DNA of 64,000 nucleotides, from NCBI RefSeq assembly GCF_000378065.1, contig NZ_KB899156.1, positions 1-64,000 of the forward strand, written 5' to 3'. Shown one piece after another: positions 57,090-64,000 of this stretch (within the stretch, counting starts at the first letter, position 1; each line of letters opens with the position of its first letter). The notes under the pieces are model-generated. The model was not told the DNA's origin, ran no database searches, and worked only from the letters and a program-made list of their open reading frames with translations. The translations under genes were made by a program, and so were the position numbers. Origin of the DNA: Porphyromonas gulae DSM 15663. Its GTDB lineage: Bacteria; Bacteroidota; Bacteroidia; Bacteroidales; Porphyromonadaceae.

Positions 57090-57144
57090 ACCAGATAAGC
57101 CGGTAGCACCGCCCTACCATCCATTGAGTACAGGATAAGACAAA

Positions 57145-57210
57145 AAGGGTGTATCGACAACTCCAATTCCACGAGACTCAAGCTCGAAATCGGGGTTGTG
57201 ATACACCCTT
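57145..57210 (-). terminator. Terminator of the first cleaved-adhesin gene
   Basis: AAGGGTGTATC (57145-57155) pairs with GATACACCCTT (57200-57210), plus internal stems, with a T-run on the minus side. It is very similar to the hairpin at 60722-60787, behind the paralogous gene. Confidence 0.75.
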
Positions 57211-57255
57211 CTCTTCCTATCGATGGCCCCTCCTCCTTCAGGAGAGAATAACGAT

Positions 57256-58098
57256 TTATTCTTTTGTTATCAGTCGGCTGATTTTCCTATGGCCTTTACA
57301 CTGCATATCGACGACATAATTGCCTCGTCCCAAATTGGAAACATCGATACTCAACTTAGAACTACCGGAATTGGCGGTCACCACAACCGGCCTGCCATAC
57401 ATATCTATAATACGAATGGCCGTTACATCACTTACATTGTCCAGCATCAGCCTATCCGTTGTCGGATTGGGATAAATCCGAATACCTGCTTGCTCTATCT
57501 CTTGCAGGCCTTGGTAGTTCAGGATTCTGATGTCATCCATAGCCATTTGATAAGTACCGTTTTTCACGAAAGCCACCTTGATGTCTTTCCCCTTCCATTG
57601 AGCCAAATCGAAAGTGTATTCTTCCACATAATGAAAAGGAGAGTTGAACTCATTGGCCAATAAATATCCCTGCTCCCAAGCCTCTTTGGAATAGTCGTAT
57701 ATCATGATATAGAACTTGTTCACATAGTTGGCTTCGGAGTGGTACCACAACCAGAATTTAATCAGAGTTGAGCCGCCGTTAGGCACCTCGAACTGGGGAG
57801 TCATCAGCCAGTCATGCTTGGGCTGCCACTGAAGCGTACCACCGATCCATGCGGCAGAATCACCTGAATGAACGAAGCCAAAACCGCCCTGCGGGTCCGT
57901 CAATGCCCACATTTCCCATGCTTCCAGACCGCTGGAAGGATAGGGTTGAGGCTTTTTCGTAATAGCACTTGAGACTCCTGTAGTCCAACCCTCATCAAAA
58001 CCGGGTCCTTCGAAACTTGTAGAAATCAAGGCCTCCTGAGAAAATCCGATAAGATGGAAGCAGAAACTCAATATCAAAACAGCGAATATCCTTTTCAT
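57256..58098 (-). CDS. T9SS-secreted protein with one cleaved-adhesin domain (paralogue A)
   Basis: The 280-residue protein has a signal peptide (MKRIFAVLILSFCFHLIGFS) and a domain of the gingipain/hemagglutinin cleaved-adhesin type. This is shown by STSFEGPGFDEGW, HDWLMTPQFEVPNGGSTL, FDLAQWKGKDIKVAF and AMDDIRIL. A type IX C-terminal sorting domain follows (IRIYPNPTTDRLML ... GNYVVDMQCKG ... ISRLITKE). It should be exported by T9SS and anchored on the surface. The start at 58098 gives the proper signal. It is 43 nt behind the propeller gene and may be co-transcribed. It closely resembles the protein at 60.8-61.7 kb. Confidence 0.82.
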   Translation of the reverse strand: MKRIFAVLILSFCFHLIGFSQEALISTSFEGPGFDEGWTTGVSSAITKKPQPYPSSGLEAWEMWALTDPQGGFGFVHSGDSAAWIGGTLQWQPKHDWLMTPQFEVPNGGSTLIKFWLWYHSEANYVNKFYIMIYDYSKEAWEQGYLLANEFNSPFHYVEEYTFDLAQWKGKDIKVAFVKNGTYQMAMDDIRILNYQGLQEIEQAGIRIYPNPTTDRLMLDNVSDVTAIRIIDMYGRPVVVTANSGSSKLSIDVSNLGRGNYVVDMQCKGHRKISRLITKE

Positions 58099-58156
58099 AA
58101 TACTAATATCCAAAATTGTCTATTGATTCGACATTGTAAAATGAGACACTACTATA

Positions 58157-59434
58157 TTAGATCGCAAATTTTCCCGTGAAGACATGATCTTTGCCGATCT
58201 CGACACGATACATATACGTACCTTTGGGATAGCGCCCCAAGAGCACCTGCTCCGATGGGGCGACGGTCTGACGGCAGATGAGCTTGCCGTCCATGCTGTA
58301 CACAGCTATCTGAGCTTCAGCATATTCACCCGACAAGGTCAGAGTGGCTGTATTCTTGTCAAAGAGCACCTGATACTGCATATCGGAAACAAACTCTACA
58401 GCAGTATCTGTGGCAACTTTCCGCTTGAAGACACCACCATAATCGACATGGAATCCCGACAAGAAAACCTCATCTCCGATAAAGGCAAAATTGAGAGGTG
58501 TGATATAAAAATCCTGGAAACTGTTGGGGAAGTCTTCGTTGAAATCCACCCACGTTTTACCTTCGTCGAGGGTATAGAAAACACCGTTGGTCGTACTACC
58601 TACATACAATACATCCCCATTGGAAGCCATAGCTCGGGCATCGTTGGTAAGGATTTCTGCAGGAGCTGCAACCGGTTCCCAATTCTCGCCATCGGATGTC
58701 TTTAGGATAAAGAAGGGTCCGTTGGGCGCGCTGTGTCCCACATACAGATTACCCTTGTGAATAGCCGTGCAGGAAGGATAAAGAGTCTCCCTTATAAACA
58801 CCCACTTAGTAGCGGCTTCGTCATACTTGAATATGCCTCTGACCGTAAAAGCATACAATACTTCCTTATAAGCCTTCATGGCATACACATAGCATGCTTC
58901 ATCGAGAGCTACAAGAGCCGAAACATCCGTATTCTTCCACGTCTCGCCCATGTCATCCGAATAGGCTATACCGGCACCAAAACCCGAGGCAAAGAGTTTG
59001 CCCTTAAAGAACTCCAATCCATAGCAGTCCGTGATCTCCACGCCCGAAGGGAAGACGGTACCGAAATTAGAAAGGCGCCAATTCTGACCGTTATCGTCCG
59101 AACGTGCAATAGAGCCTCCGAATCCACCTAAAAAGATAGTCTGCCCCACCTGACAGCTACTCGTATAAGCAACATCCGACAGCGCGGGAATCTCTGTATA
59201 GGTATCTCCCTTATCGGTAGATATGCGCACTCCCAGCGGAGGCACATAAGCACCAGCCAACAGATTGCCATTGGGTGTACTACAGACCAGCCAAGGCGTT
59301 TTCGACGGATACTGCGTTGGTTTCCACTGCGCATAAGAAGTCAGTTGCAAACCGAAGAGCAATGAACAAAATGCCCCAAGCCTCAAAAGGCTTTGCCATT
59401 GAGGGCGAAATTTGACTGTAAAATTTCCAATCAT
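58157..59434 (-). CDS. T9SS-secreted beta-propeller (BNR/sialidase-like repeat) protein
   Basis: The 425-residue protein has a signal (about residues 15-36), followed by repeated BNR-type Asp-box segments: RISTDKGDTYTEI, ARSDDNGQNWRLS, AYSDDMGETWKNT, LKTSDGENWEP and FYTLDEGKTWVDF. These give a six- or seven-bladed propeller. The last ~70 residues are a T9SS C-terminal domain (IAVYSMDGKLICRQ ... GTYMYRVEIGKDHVFTGKFAI). No sialidase catalytic arginine triad is evident, so it is more likely a binding or adhesin-like protein. It precedes paralogue A in the same direction. Confidence 0.78.
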   Translation of the reverse strand: MIGNFTVKFRPQWQSLLRLGAFCSLLFGLQLTSYAQWKPTQYPSKTPWLVCSTPNGNLLAGAYVPPLGVRISTDKGDTYTEIPALSDVAYTSSCQVGQTIFLGGFGGSIARSDDNGQNWRLSNFGTVFPSGVEITDCYGLEFFKGKLFASGFGAGIAYSDDMGETWKNTDVSALVALDEACYVYAMKAYKEVLYAFTVRGIFKYDEAATKWVFIRETLYPSCTAIHKGNLYVGHSAPNGPFFILKTSDGENWEPVAAPAEILTNDARAMASNGDVLYVGSTTNGVFYTLDEGKTWVDFNEDFPNSFQDFYITPLNFAFIGDEVFLSGFHVDYGGVFKRKVATDTAVEFVSDMQYQVLFDKNTATLTLSGEYAEAQIAVYSMDGKLICRQTVAPSEQVLLGRYPKGTYMYRVEIGKDHVFTGKFAI

Positions 59435-60283
59435 AATGGTTTTATGTTTTTAAAAAAGAGAAAATGATGTGCTTCGTTGATATTTTAATTGAAATACATG
59501 CCCAAAAGATCTTCACAAACCATAGATCTCAATTTTAGAGATATTATGGTAGGACAGCAAGTATTATCAATTACATTTTTGACCAGCCAAAGATAAGAAT
59601 GTTTTCCGATTAAAATCTAACAAAATCTAATAATATAGAGGAAATATCTCGCAAAATGCACGATCCACTCCCATCTAACAAACAAAAACACCAATCACAA
59701 ACAAATCGAGATGACAATATGACAAAATACAGGGCAGAGGTTTTCTCAACATGGCATTACTGATTCAACGCACATTAATCTTTGAGATTAAACCAATTAT
59801 AACATTTATAAAAAAGATAAATCCAAATAAAAATAACAACTACAGCCGGAAAATAAAATAAACGCATTTAGCACAACAATTAAAAACACCCACCTAAGTG
59901 TCCGGCCATAGTCGATCTGAGTATGTAGAGAACTTTATCGGGCATCCACGACAGACAAAAATGAAAGACTACAAACTCATCATTAGGAAACATTTTCGAT
60001 TCTCCGGGTATAAGCATTCTTGTTATATTTGCCACCGACGAGGAGCTGGAAGATAACTCCAAATACACTTTCCAATATCTTATCAGCCAAACACAAATAG
60101 ATCAACATAAACAGCTAAATGACAACCAGACATGCACAGCACCTATTCGCGCATCCCATCCATATGCTATGAGAGCAGCTACAATAGATATCCTATTCAG
60201 ACCATCTTACCCGCACCACATTAGAAAAGAGCGTACAGTCAATCATGTATAGGGGCGGGTTAGACCTCCGATAATCCCCCAAA
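59435..60283. other. AT-rich intergenic region, no gene seen
   Basis: About 850 bp of low-GC sequence upstream of the propeller gene. A 62-codon minus-strand ORF (59880-60068) has a serine-rich start but no family or signal feature. I saw no tRNA, IS end or clear promoter consensus. It may hold the leader of the T9SS genes. Confidence 0.5.
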
Positions 60284-60336
60284 AAGCAAAGGCACCCGTT
60301 GAGTTTGCAGTAAAACTCGGTGGGTGCCTTTGCTTT
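60284..60336 (-). terminator. Hairpin terminator downstream of the 22-bp array
   Basis: AAGCAAAGGCACCC pairs with GGGTGCCTTTGCTT across an imperfect inner stem. On the minus strand it is followed by TTTTTGGGG. It would end a transcript coming from the small ORF at 60537-60674 through the array. Confidence 0.6.
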
Positions 60337-60367
60337 ACCTTCCGACGAACGAGCCCCTTCAATGCTC

Positions 60368-60477
60368 CGATTTATATACAAATCACTTACGATCTATATA
60401 TTTATCGAAAACGATTTGTATACAAATTTGAAACGTTTTATATATAAATCGTTTTCGATTTATATATAAAACATTAC
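60368..60477. repeat. 22-bp tandem array of CGATTTATATA-like units
   Basis: Five units of exactly 22 bp begin CGATTTATATAC, CGATCTATATAT, CGATTTGTATAC, CGTTTTATATAT and CGATTTATATAT. Within it, 60435-60451 and 60456-60472 form a perfect 17-bp inverted repeat around TTTT, and ATTTGTATACAAAT is a 14-bp palindrome. It is AT-rich, unlike the CGGCCGG array, but has the same period. Confidence 0.9.
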
Positions 60478-60536
60478 ACCAACTCCCCAAAAGTAGATTC
60501 TCATCTGCAATCGTTCGTTTTCTTGTCTTTTTTGCT

Positions 60537-60674
60537 TCAATTTTCCCTCCATATCGGATGCTTATTTAGAATCATTCCAAACTCAGCTTCGTTGTTGAAA
60601 ACTTTTTTGGCGCGTATTTCTGCTATGACGGAGAGGTTTTCAAGCTCTTTTTGTTGGACTTTTTTCCGGTGCAT
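60537..60674 (-). CDS. Small hypothetical ORF (45 residues)
   Basis: A minus-strand ORF begins with ATG at 60674 and ends with TGA at 60537-60539. The product begins MHRKKVQQKELENLSVIA and continues EIRAKKVFNNEAEFGMILNK; it is charged and likely helical. AAGGAGG lies a few bases before the ATG, which is unusual here. It is flanked by the terminator of paralogue B on one side and the 22-bp array plus terminator on the other. It could be a decayed gene fragment. No family is recognised. Confidence 0.35.
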   Translation of the reverse strand: MHRKKVQQKELENLSVIAEIRAKKVFNNEAEFGMILNKHPIWREN

Positions 60675-60721
60675 CCACCTCCTTAGATTTTGCTGCTACC
60701 GTTGTATAGGACAAACAAAAA

Positions 60722-60787
60722 AGTGTATCGCACAACTCCAATTCGACGAGACATAAGCTCGAATTTGGGTTGTACGATACACCCTCT
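60722..60787 (-). terminator. Terminator of the second cleaved-adhesin gene
   Basis: GTGTATCG (60724-60731) pairs with CGATACAC (60775-60782), with an inner stem CACAACTCCAATTCGA against its near complement, and a T7 run on the minus side. It is homologous to the hairpin at 57145-57210. Confidence 0.8.
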
Positions 60788-60839
60788 TATTGTCATAGAA
60801 GTGCGTTCGGGAAAGCCCCCCCCGAAGCATTCGAAAGGC

Positions 60840-61682
60840 TTACTCTTTTGTGATCAGTCGGCTGATTTTTCTATGCCCCTTATACTGCATATCCACAACG
60901 TAATTGCCTCGTACCAAATGAGAGACATCGATATTCAGCATCAAATTACCCGAATTAGCGGTCGCAATCATCTGCCGGCCATGCATATCGATAATGCGAA
61001 CAGCTACCACATCTGCAGCATTCTCCAGCATGAGTACATCCGTGACAGGGTTCGGATAGACGCGAATACCCACTTGGTCTATCTCCTGTAGTCCCTGATA
61101 GTTCACGATCCTGACGTCGTCCATAGCCAATTGGTAGGTACCGTTTTTCACAAAAGCCACCTTGATGCTTTTTCCTTTCCATTGAGCCAAATCGAAGGAG
61201 TATTCCTCCACATAGTGCAATGGGGAATTGAACTCGTTGGCTAACAGATAACCCTGCTCCCAAGCCTCTTTGGCATAGTCGTATATCATGATATAGAACC
61301 TATTCACATACGTAGCTTCAGAGTGATACCACAGCCAGTATTTGATCAAGGTAGAACCGCCGGCAGGCACCTTGAACTTCGGAGTCATCAGCCAGTCGTG
61401 TATAGACGTCTGGTCGAGCGTGGCACCTATCCACGCAGCAGAATCACCGGAGTGCACATAGCCGAACCCACCCTGCGGATCTGTCAGATCCCACTGTTCC
61501 CAAGGTTCCAGACCGGTGGTAGGATAAGGCTGGGGGCCTGTCGTGATAGCATCGGAGACTCCCGTCGTCCAACCCGGATCAAACCCCGGCCCCTCAAAGC
61601 TTGTAGAAATAAGAGGCTCTTGCGCCCTACCAATGAGATTAAAGCACAAACCTAATACCAAAAGAAATAACAACTTCCTCAT
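60840..61682 (-). CDS. T9SS-secreted protein with one cleaved-adhesin domain (paralogue B)
   Basis: The 280-residue protein has a signal peptide (MRKLLFLLVLGLCFNLIGRA), a cleaved-adhesin domain (STSFEGPGFDPGW, HDWLMTPKFKVPAGGSTL, FDLAQWKGKSIKVAF, AMDDVRIV) and a T9SS C-terminal domain ending ISRLITKE. It is collinear with paralogue A at 57.3-58.1 kb and differs at scattered positions, so the two arose by duplication. The start at 61682 is chosen over 61706 for the signal peptide. It likely binds a host or bacterial surface ligand, as in hemagglutinin domains; the ligand is unknown. Confidence 0.82.
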   Translation of the reverse strand: MRKLLFLLVLGLCFNLIGRAQEPLISTSFEGPGFDPGWTTGVSDAITTGPQPYPTTGLEPWEQWDLTDPQGGFGYVHSGDSAAWIGATLDQTSIHDWLMTPKFKVPAGGSTLIKYWLWYHSEATYVNRFYIMIYDYAKEAWEQGYLLANEFNSPLHYVEEYSFDLAQWKGKSIKVAFVKNGTYQLAMDDVRIVNYQGLQEIDQVGIRVYPNPVTDVLMLENAADVVAVRIIDMHGRQMIATANSGNLMLNIDVSHLVRGNYVVDMQYKGHRKISRLITKE

Positions 61683-61748
61683 AACATTTCGAATTAAATG
61701 ACACATTTATTGTTTTACAATACTTCTCGACTTATATATCACACCACC

Positions 61749-61770
61749 CAAAGGTATTATCGCAAATTTA
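61749..61770 (-). promoter_or_regulatory. Promoter elements upstream of paralogue B
   Basis: On the minus strand both TACCTTTG (plus 61749-61756) and TAAATTTG (plus 61763-61770) match TAnnTTTG. Either gives a leader of about 60-80 nt. Confidence 0.5.
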
Positions 61771-61982
61771 GCATAAAAGAGATAAGAAGTAGCAGGTACA
61801 AACACCCAAATGAATCGTAAAACCGATATGGATAGCCACAACGAGAGTTAAAGCCTCTTCGTTTTAAGCATGAGAAGGTCACTATGCTTGCAAAGAATAT
61901 GCAGCATTCTATCCAAGTCACCTCGGACAGTCCGCTATAGATATTATATATGTGGGGAAGAGGAAGTCAGAGTTAAAAAAGA

Positions 61983-62030
61983 AAAGGCCTTTTAACCTGT
62001 GCGCTTCATTCGCAGAATCAAAAGGCCTTC
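61983..62030 (-). terminator. Probable folE terminator
   Basis: GAAGGCCTTTT pairs with AAAAGGCCTTTTC over a loop containing a second small stem (TGCG/CGCA), followed on the minus strand by TTTTCTTTTTT. It lies about 200 nt after folE. Confidence 0.7.
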
Positions 62031-62175
62031 TTAAAAGCTAATACAATCAAAAGGACAATGGACTGTTTTTGGGATCTTGGCAACCTCAGGCTGGGAGTCT
62101 TATCTACAAATCAGTCTTTTTCATCCCAAGAAATTGTTCCTGACGAGATGCTATCGGAGGTAGTCAATGAAAATC

Positions 62176-62193
62176 AGGGGGGATATCCCCCCT
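62176..62193. repeat. Perfect palindrome AGGGGGGATATCCCCCCT
   Basis: An 18-bp perfect palindrome with six G and six C arms around ATAT, 40 bp downstream of the folE stop. Confidence 0.85.
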
Positions 62194-62232
62194 CCTACCA
62201 CAAAAGCAGATAACTTCCGACGGGAGATAGTC

Positions 62233-62814
62233 TTATCTCCTGCGACCGATCAGGTTAAGAAACTCTTCGCGAGTGGTAGACTCCTCAAAAGCTCCTGTAA
62301 AGTCGCTGGTAGTGGTCAGAGAGTTCTGCTTCTCCACACCACGCATCTGCATGCACATATGCTGTGCTTCGATAACAACGATAACACCCAGAGGGTTTAG
62401 CGTATTCTGGATGCACTCCTTGATCTGGGTGGTCAGACGCTCCTGCACTTGCAAACGACGAGCAAAGACATCGACTACTCGGGGCAATTTGCTCAGTCCC
62501 GTTATATACCGATTGGGGATATAGCCCACATGGGCCTTACCAAAGAACGGCAACATGTGGTGCTCGCACATCGAAAAGAAATCGATGTCCTTGACGATGA
62601 CCATTTGCTGATAATCTTCTTCGAACATGGCTGCACGAAGAATAGCTTCAGGATCCTCGTTATATCCTTTGGTCAAAAACTGCATGGCCTTGGCCACACG
62701 TAGCGGAGTTTTGAGTAGCCCCTCGCGCTTAGGGTCTTCGCCGAGCAACGACAGTACTTGGGCGTAATGCTGTTGCAAGCGGCTGCAAGCTTCTTCTTTT
62801 TCTATTTCTGTCAT
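62233..62814 (-). CDS. folE: GTP cyclohydrolase I
   Basis: FolE converts GTP to 7,8-dihydroneopterin triphosphate, the first step of folate synthesis. It also feeds queuosine precursor synthesis, linking it loosely to tgt. The 193-residue protein has the zinc/substrate motif [25 protein letters not shown], with the Cys and His ligands, and [16 protein letters not shown] with the second cysteine ligand. [21 protein letters not shown] is the conserved helical segment. Length is normal. The SPOR gene ends 3 nt upstream, so folE follows tpiA and the SPOR gene in one unit. Confidence 0.96.
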   Translation of the reverse strand: MTEIEKEEACSRLQQHYAQVLSLLGEDPKREGLLKTPLRVAKAMQFLTKGYNEDPEAILRAAMFEEDYQQMVIVKDIDFFSMCEHHMLPFFGKAHVGYIPNRYITGLSKLPRVVDVFARRLQVQERLTTQIKECIQNTLNPLGVIVVIEAQHMCMQMRGVEKQNSLTTTSDFTGAFEESTTREEFLNLIGRRR

Positions 62815-62817
62815 TTG

Positions 62818-63324
62818 TCAGTAACCTTGACGAATCTTATCTCGTACGATGTAAATCTCTCGTGCGTATGAAGGGAATGATTTTTTCAGTAGCTGTTTGG
62901 CTTCCTCTGCTTCTTCCCGAGAAGAGAAATCTCCTACAAGAAGACGCCAAAAGGGTGCACGGTAGGTCAGGTAGCAACGCATCTCAGGATGCAACTGTGC
63001 GATCTGTGCCGCCCGGTAATTTGCTTCCCGCTTAGAGGTAGCCACATTACCATTATATACCTGTACCCGATAGCCATGCACCAGACGAATATTGCTCTCG
63101 CCCTCGATCAGACCGGCTAAACGCCCGGACACCTTGCCCACAGCAGCTTTTACCGATGCAGGCTGGTAGATGATAATGGTGCCTTCGCCTTCGCGTTCTG
63201 CACTAAGAGCTTCAAAGATACTGATCGGAGCTTTGCTATGCGCCGATGTAGAAACCTGAGCTTCTGATGACGAATAGCAAATCAACGAAAGCAATAGGAG
63301 ACTGAAAAAGAAAATCGGTTTCAT
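62818..63324 (-). CDS. Secreted SPOR-domain protein
   Basis: The 168-residue protein has a signal peptide (MKPIFFFSLLLLSLICYSSSEAQ), a middle region of unknown function, and a C-terminal SPOR domain (GYRVQVYNGNVATSKREA ... YLTYRAPFWRLLVGDFSSREEAEEA). SPOR domains bind denuded glycan strands of peptidoglycan, often at the division site. The start at 63324 is chosen because it begins the signal; an ATG at 63372 would add a non-hydrophobic leader. It lies between tpiA and folE with short gaps. Confidence 0.88.
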   Translation of the reverse strand: MKPIFFFSLLLLSLICYSSSEAQVSTSAHSKAPISIFEALSAEREGEGTIIIYQPASVKAAVGKVSGRLAGLIEGESNIRLVHGYRVQVYNGNVATSKREANYRAAQIAQLHPEMRCYLTYRAPFWRLLVGDFSSREEAEEAKQLLKKSFPSYAREIYIVRDKIRQGY

Positions 63325-63387
63325 CTCGTTTGTTTTTCCTTTTGAAATAAAACTCGCCCAAAAGGGTGTCAAAAATAATATGCAATC

Positions 63388-64000
63388 TTAGAATGCTTCT
63401 ATGATAGGCAGGAACTTATCCACAGAGAGAGAAGCTCCTCCAATAAGGCCGCCATCTACATCCGGACGGCTAAAGAGCTCTTTGGCATTAGCAGCATTGC
63501 AGCTGCCTCCATAGAGAATGGAACAACCGTCAGCGACTTCTTTCCCATACTTGGCAGCGATGCTCTTGCGGATATGTGCATGCATCTCTTGAGCCTGGTC
63601 TGACGTAGCTGTCTTGCCCGTACCGATAGCCCATACAGGTTCGTAAGCAAGGATCAATTTGGCAAAGTCCGTCTGATCCAGTGCAAAGAGAGCTTCCTCT
63701 ATCTGACGGGCTACTACCTCGAAGTGCTTGCCGGCTTCGCGCTCTTCCAGGACTTCACCGACACAGAAAATAGGAGTCAGATCGTTAGTCAAAGCCAACT
63801 TTACTTTCTCCATCAGGATTGCAGACGTTTCGTGGTAGTATGCACGGCGCTCGCTATGTCCTATGATCACATACCGAGCACCGGTACTGGCTACCATGGC
63901 CGCAGATACTTCTCCCGTATATGCACCCGATTCTTTATCGGCACAGTTCTCTGCTGCAACTGCGATACGTGTGGTATCAATAGCTGCTGCAATACTTGCC
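63388..64000 (-). CDS. tpiA: Triosephosphate isomerase (5' end outside the window)
   Basis: TpiA interconverts dihydroxyacetone phosphate and glyceraldehyde 3-phosphate. The frame continues past the first internal ATG (63897) to the window edge with [20 protein letters not shown]. This shows that about 205 C-terminal residues are present and the N-terminus is missing. The catalytic histidine is in IIGHSERR, the glutamate and flexible loop in [15 protein letters not shown], and [12 protein letters not shown] and GLIGGASL bind phosphate. It is the first visible gene of the tpiA-SPOR-folE unit. Confidence 0.95.
   Translation of the reverse strand, partial: ASIAAAIDTTRIAVAAENCADKESGAYTGEVSAAMVASTGARYVIIGHSERRAYYHETSAILMEKVKLALTNDLTPIFCVGEVLEEREAGKHFEVVARQIEEALFALDQTDFAKLILAYEPVWAIGTGKTATSDQAQEMHAHIRKSIAAKYGKEVADGCSILYGGSCNAANAKELFSRPDVDGGLIGGASLSVDKFLPIIEAF

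Larger units (their letters stand above)
61707..62232. other. Intergenic region between folE and paralogue B
   Basis: It contains the promoter at 61749-61770, the folE terminator at 61983-62030, and a perfect G6/C6 palindrome at 62176-62193. No protein-coding gene is seen. Confidence 0.6.

Noticed and set aside
60523-60756. 77-codon plus-strand ORF
   Set aside because: Antisense of the more plausible 45-codon minus-strand ORF and overlaps the terminator of paralogue B.

Overview
The window reads as chromosomal DNA of a Bacteroidota bacterium, almost certainly Porphyromonas gingivalis or a very close relative such as P. gulae. The main evidence is a full-length 736-codon Arg-gingipain of the RgpB type, a P. 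gingivalis-type dipeptidyl peptidase IV, several proteins with T9SS C-terminal sorting domains, a luxS-pfs pair, Bacteroidetes-type promoters (TAnnTTTG near -7, TTG/TTTG near -33) and general absence of Shine-Dalgarno sequences.

Layout. 0-0.4 kb is the 3' end of an IS transposase. 0.7-5.7 kb (minus strand) carries pyruvate:ferredoxin oxidoreductase and an AAA ATPase. 6.4-11.0 kb (plus) carries an IMP dehydrogenase-like gene, miaA, and groES - a previously overlooked 38-codon ORF - groEL. A tRNA-Ser(GCU) follows at 11.4 kb. 11.7-18.3 kb (plus) is a run of overlapping genes: CPBP protease, AddB-like nuclease, DUF4105 membrane protein and a degenerate alkaline-phosphatase-like protein. 18.4-26.5 kb (plus) carries secA, yicC, gmk, an SpmA/SpmB-like transporter, ybeY, and a UbiA prenyltransferase overlapping a HAD phosphatase. 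27.1-36.8 kb (minus) carries rgpB, lipA, dpp4, smpB, an LptG-like permease, tgt, luxS and pfs. 37.2-44.2 kb (plus) is a cobalamin-riboswitch-controlled operon: binding lipoprotein, FecCD permease, ATPase, CbiZ amidohydrolase and a TonB-dependent receptor. I recall this locus being described as the heme-uptake locus tlr/htrABCD. 44.8-51.0 kb (plus) carries sppA, lpxK, thiL, a MATE exporter and prmA. 51.1-54.4 kb (minus) carries a DJ-1 family gene, tonB, exbD, exbB and pdxJ. 54.5-56.7 kb (plus) carries nadK, lptB and an RRM RNA-binding protein. 57.2-61.7 kb (minus) has three T9SS cargo genes, two of them cleaved-adhesin paralogues. 62.2-64.0 kb (minus) has folE, a SPOR protein and the 3' part of tpiA.

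The genes are mostly housekeeping: redox metabolism, protein folding and export, envelope lipid biogenesis, purine, NAD and cofactor supply. Around them sit the typical P. gingivalis virulence and nutrition genes: peptide degradation by RgpB and DPP-IV, TonB-powered uptake, and surface proteins exported by T9SS.

The most unusual signals are non-coding. Six intergenic regions hold short arrays whose units repeat every 22-23 bp (about two helical turns) and alternate GC-rich, often palindromic cores with A/T tracts. The unit sequence differs between loci but the period does not. Other points worth a second look are the B12 riboswitch upstream of a supposed heme transporter, the small protein inside the groESL operon, and several enzymes that lack family-typical catalytic or metal-binding residues.
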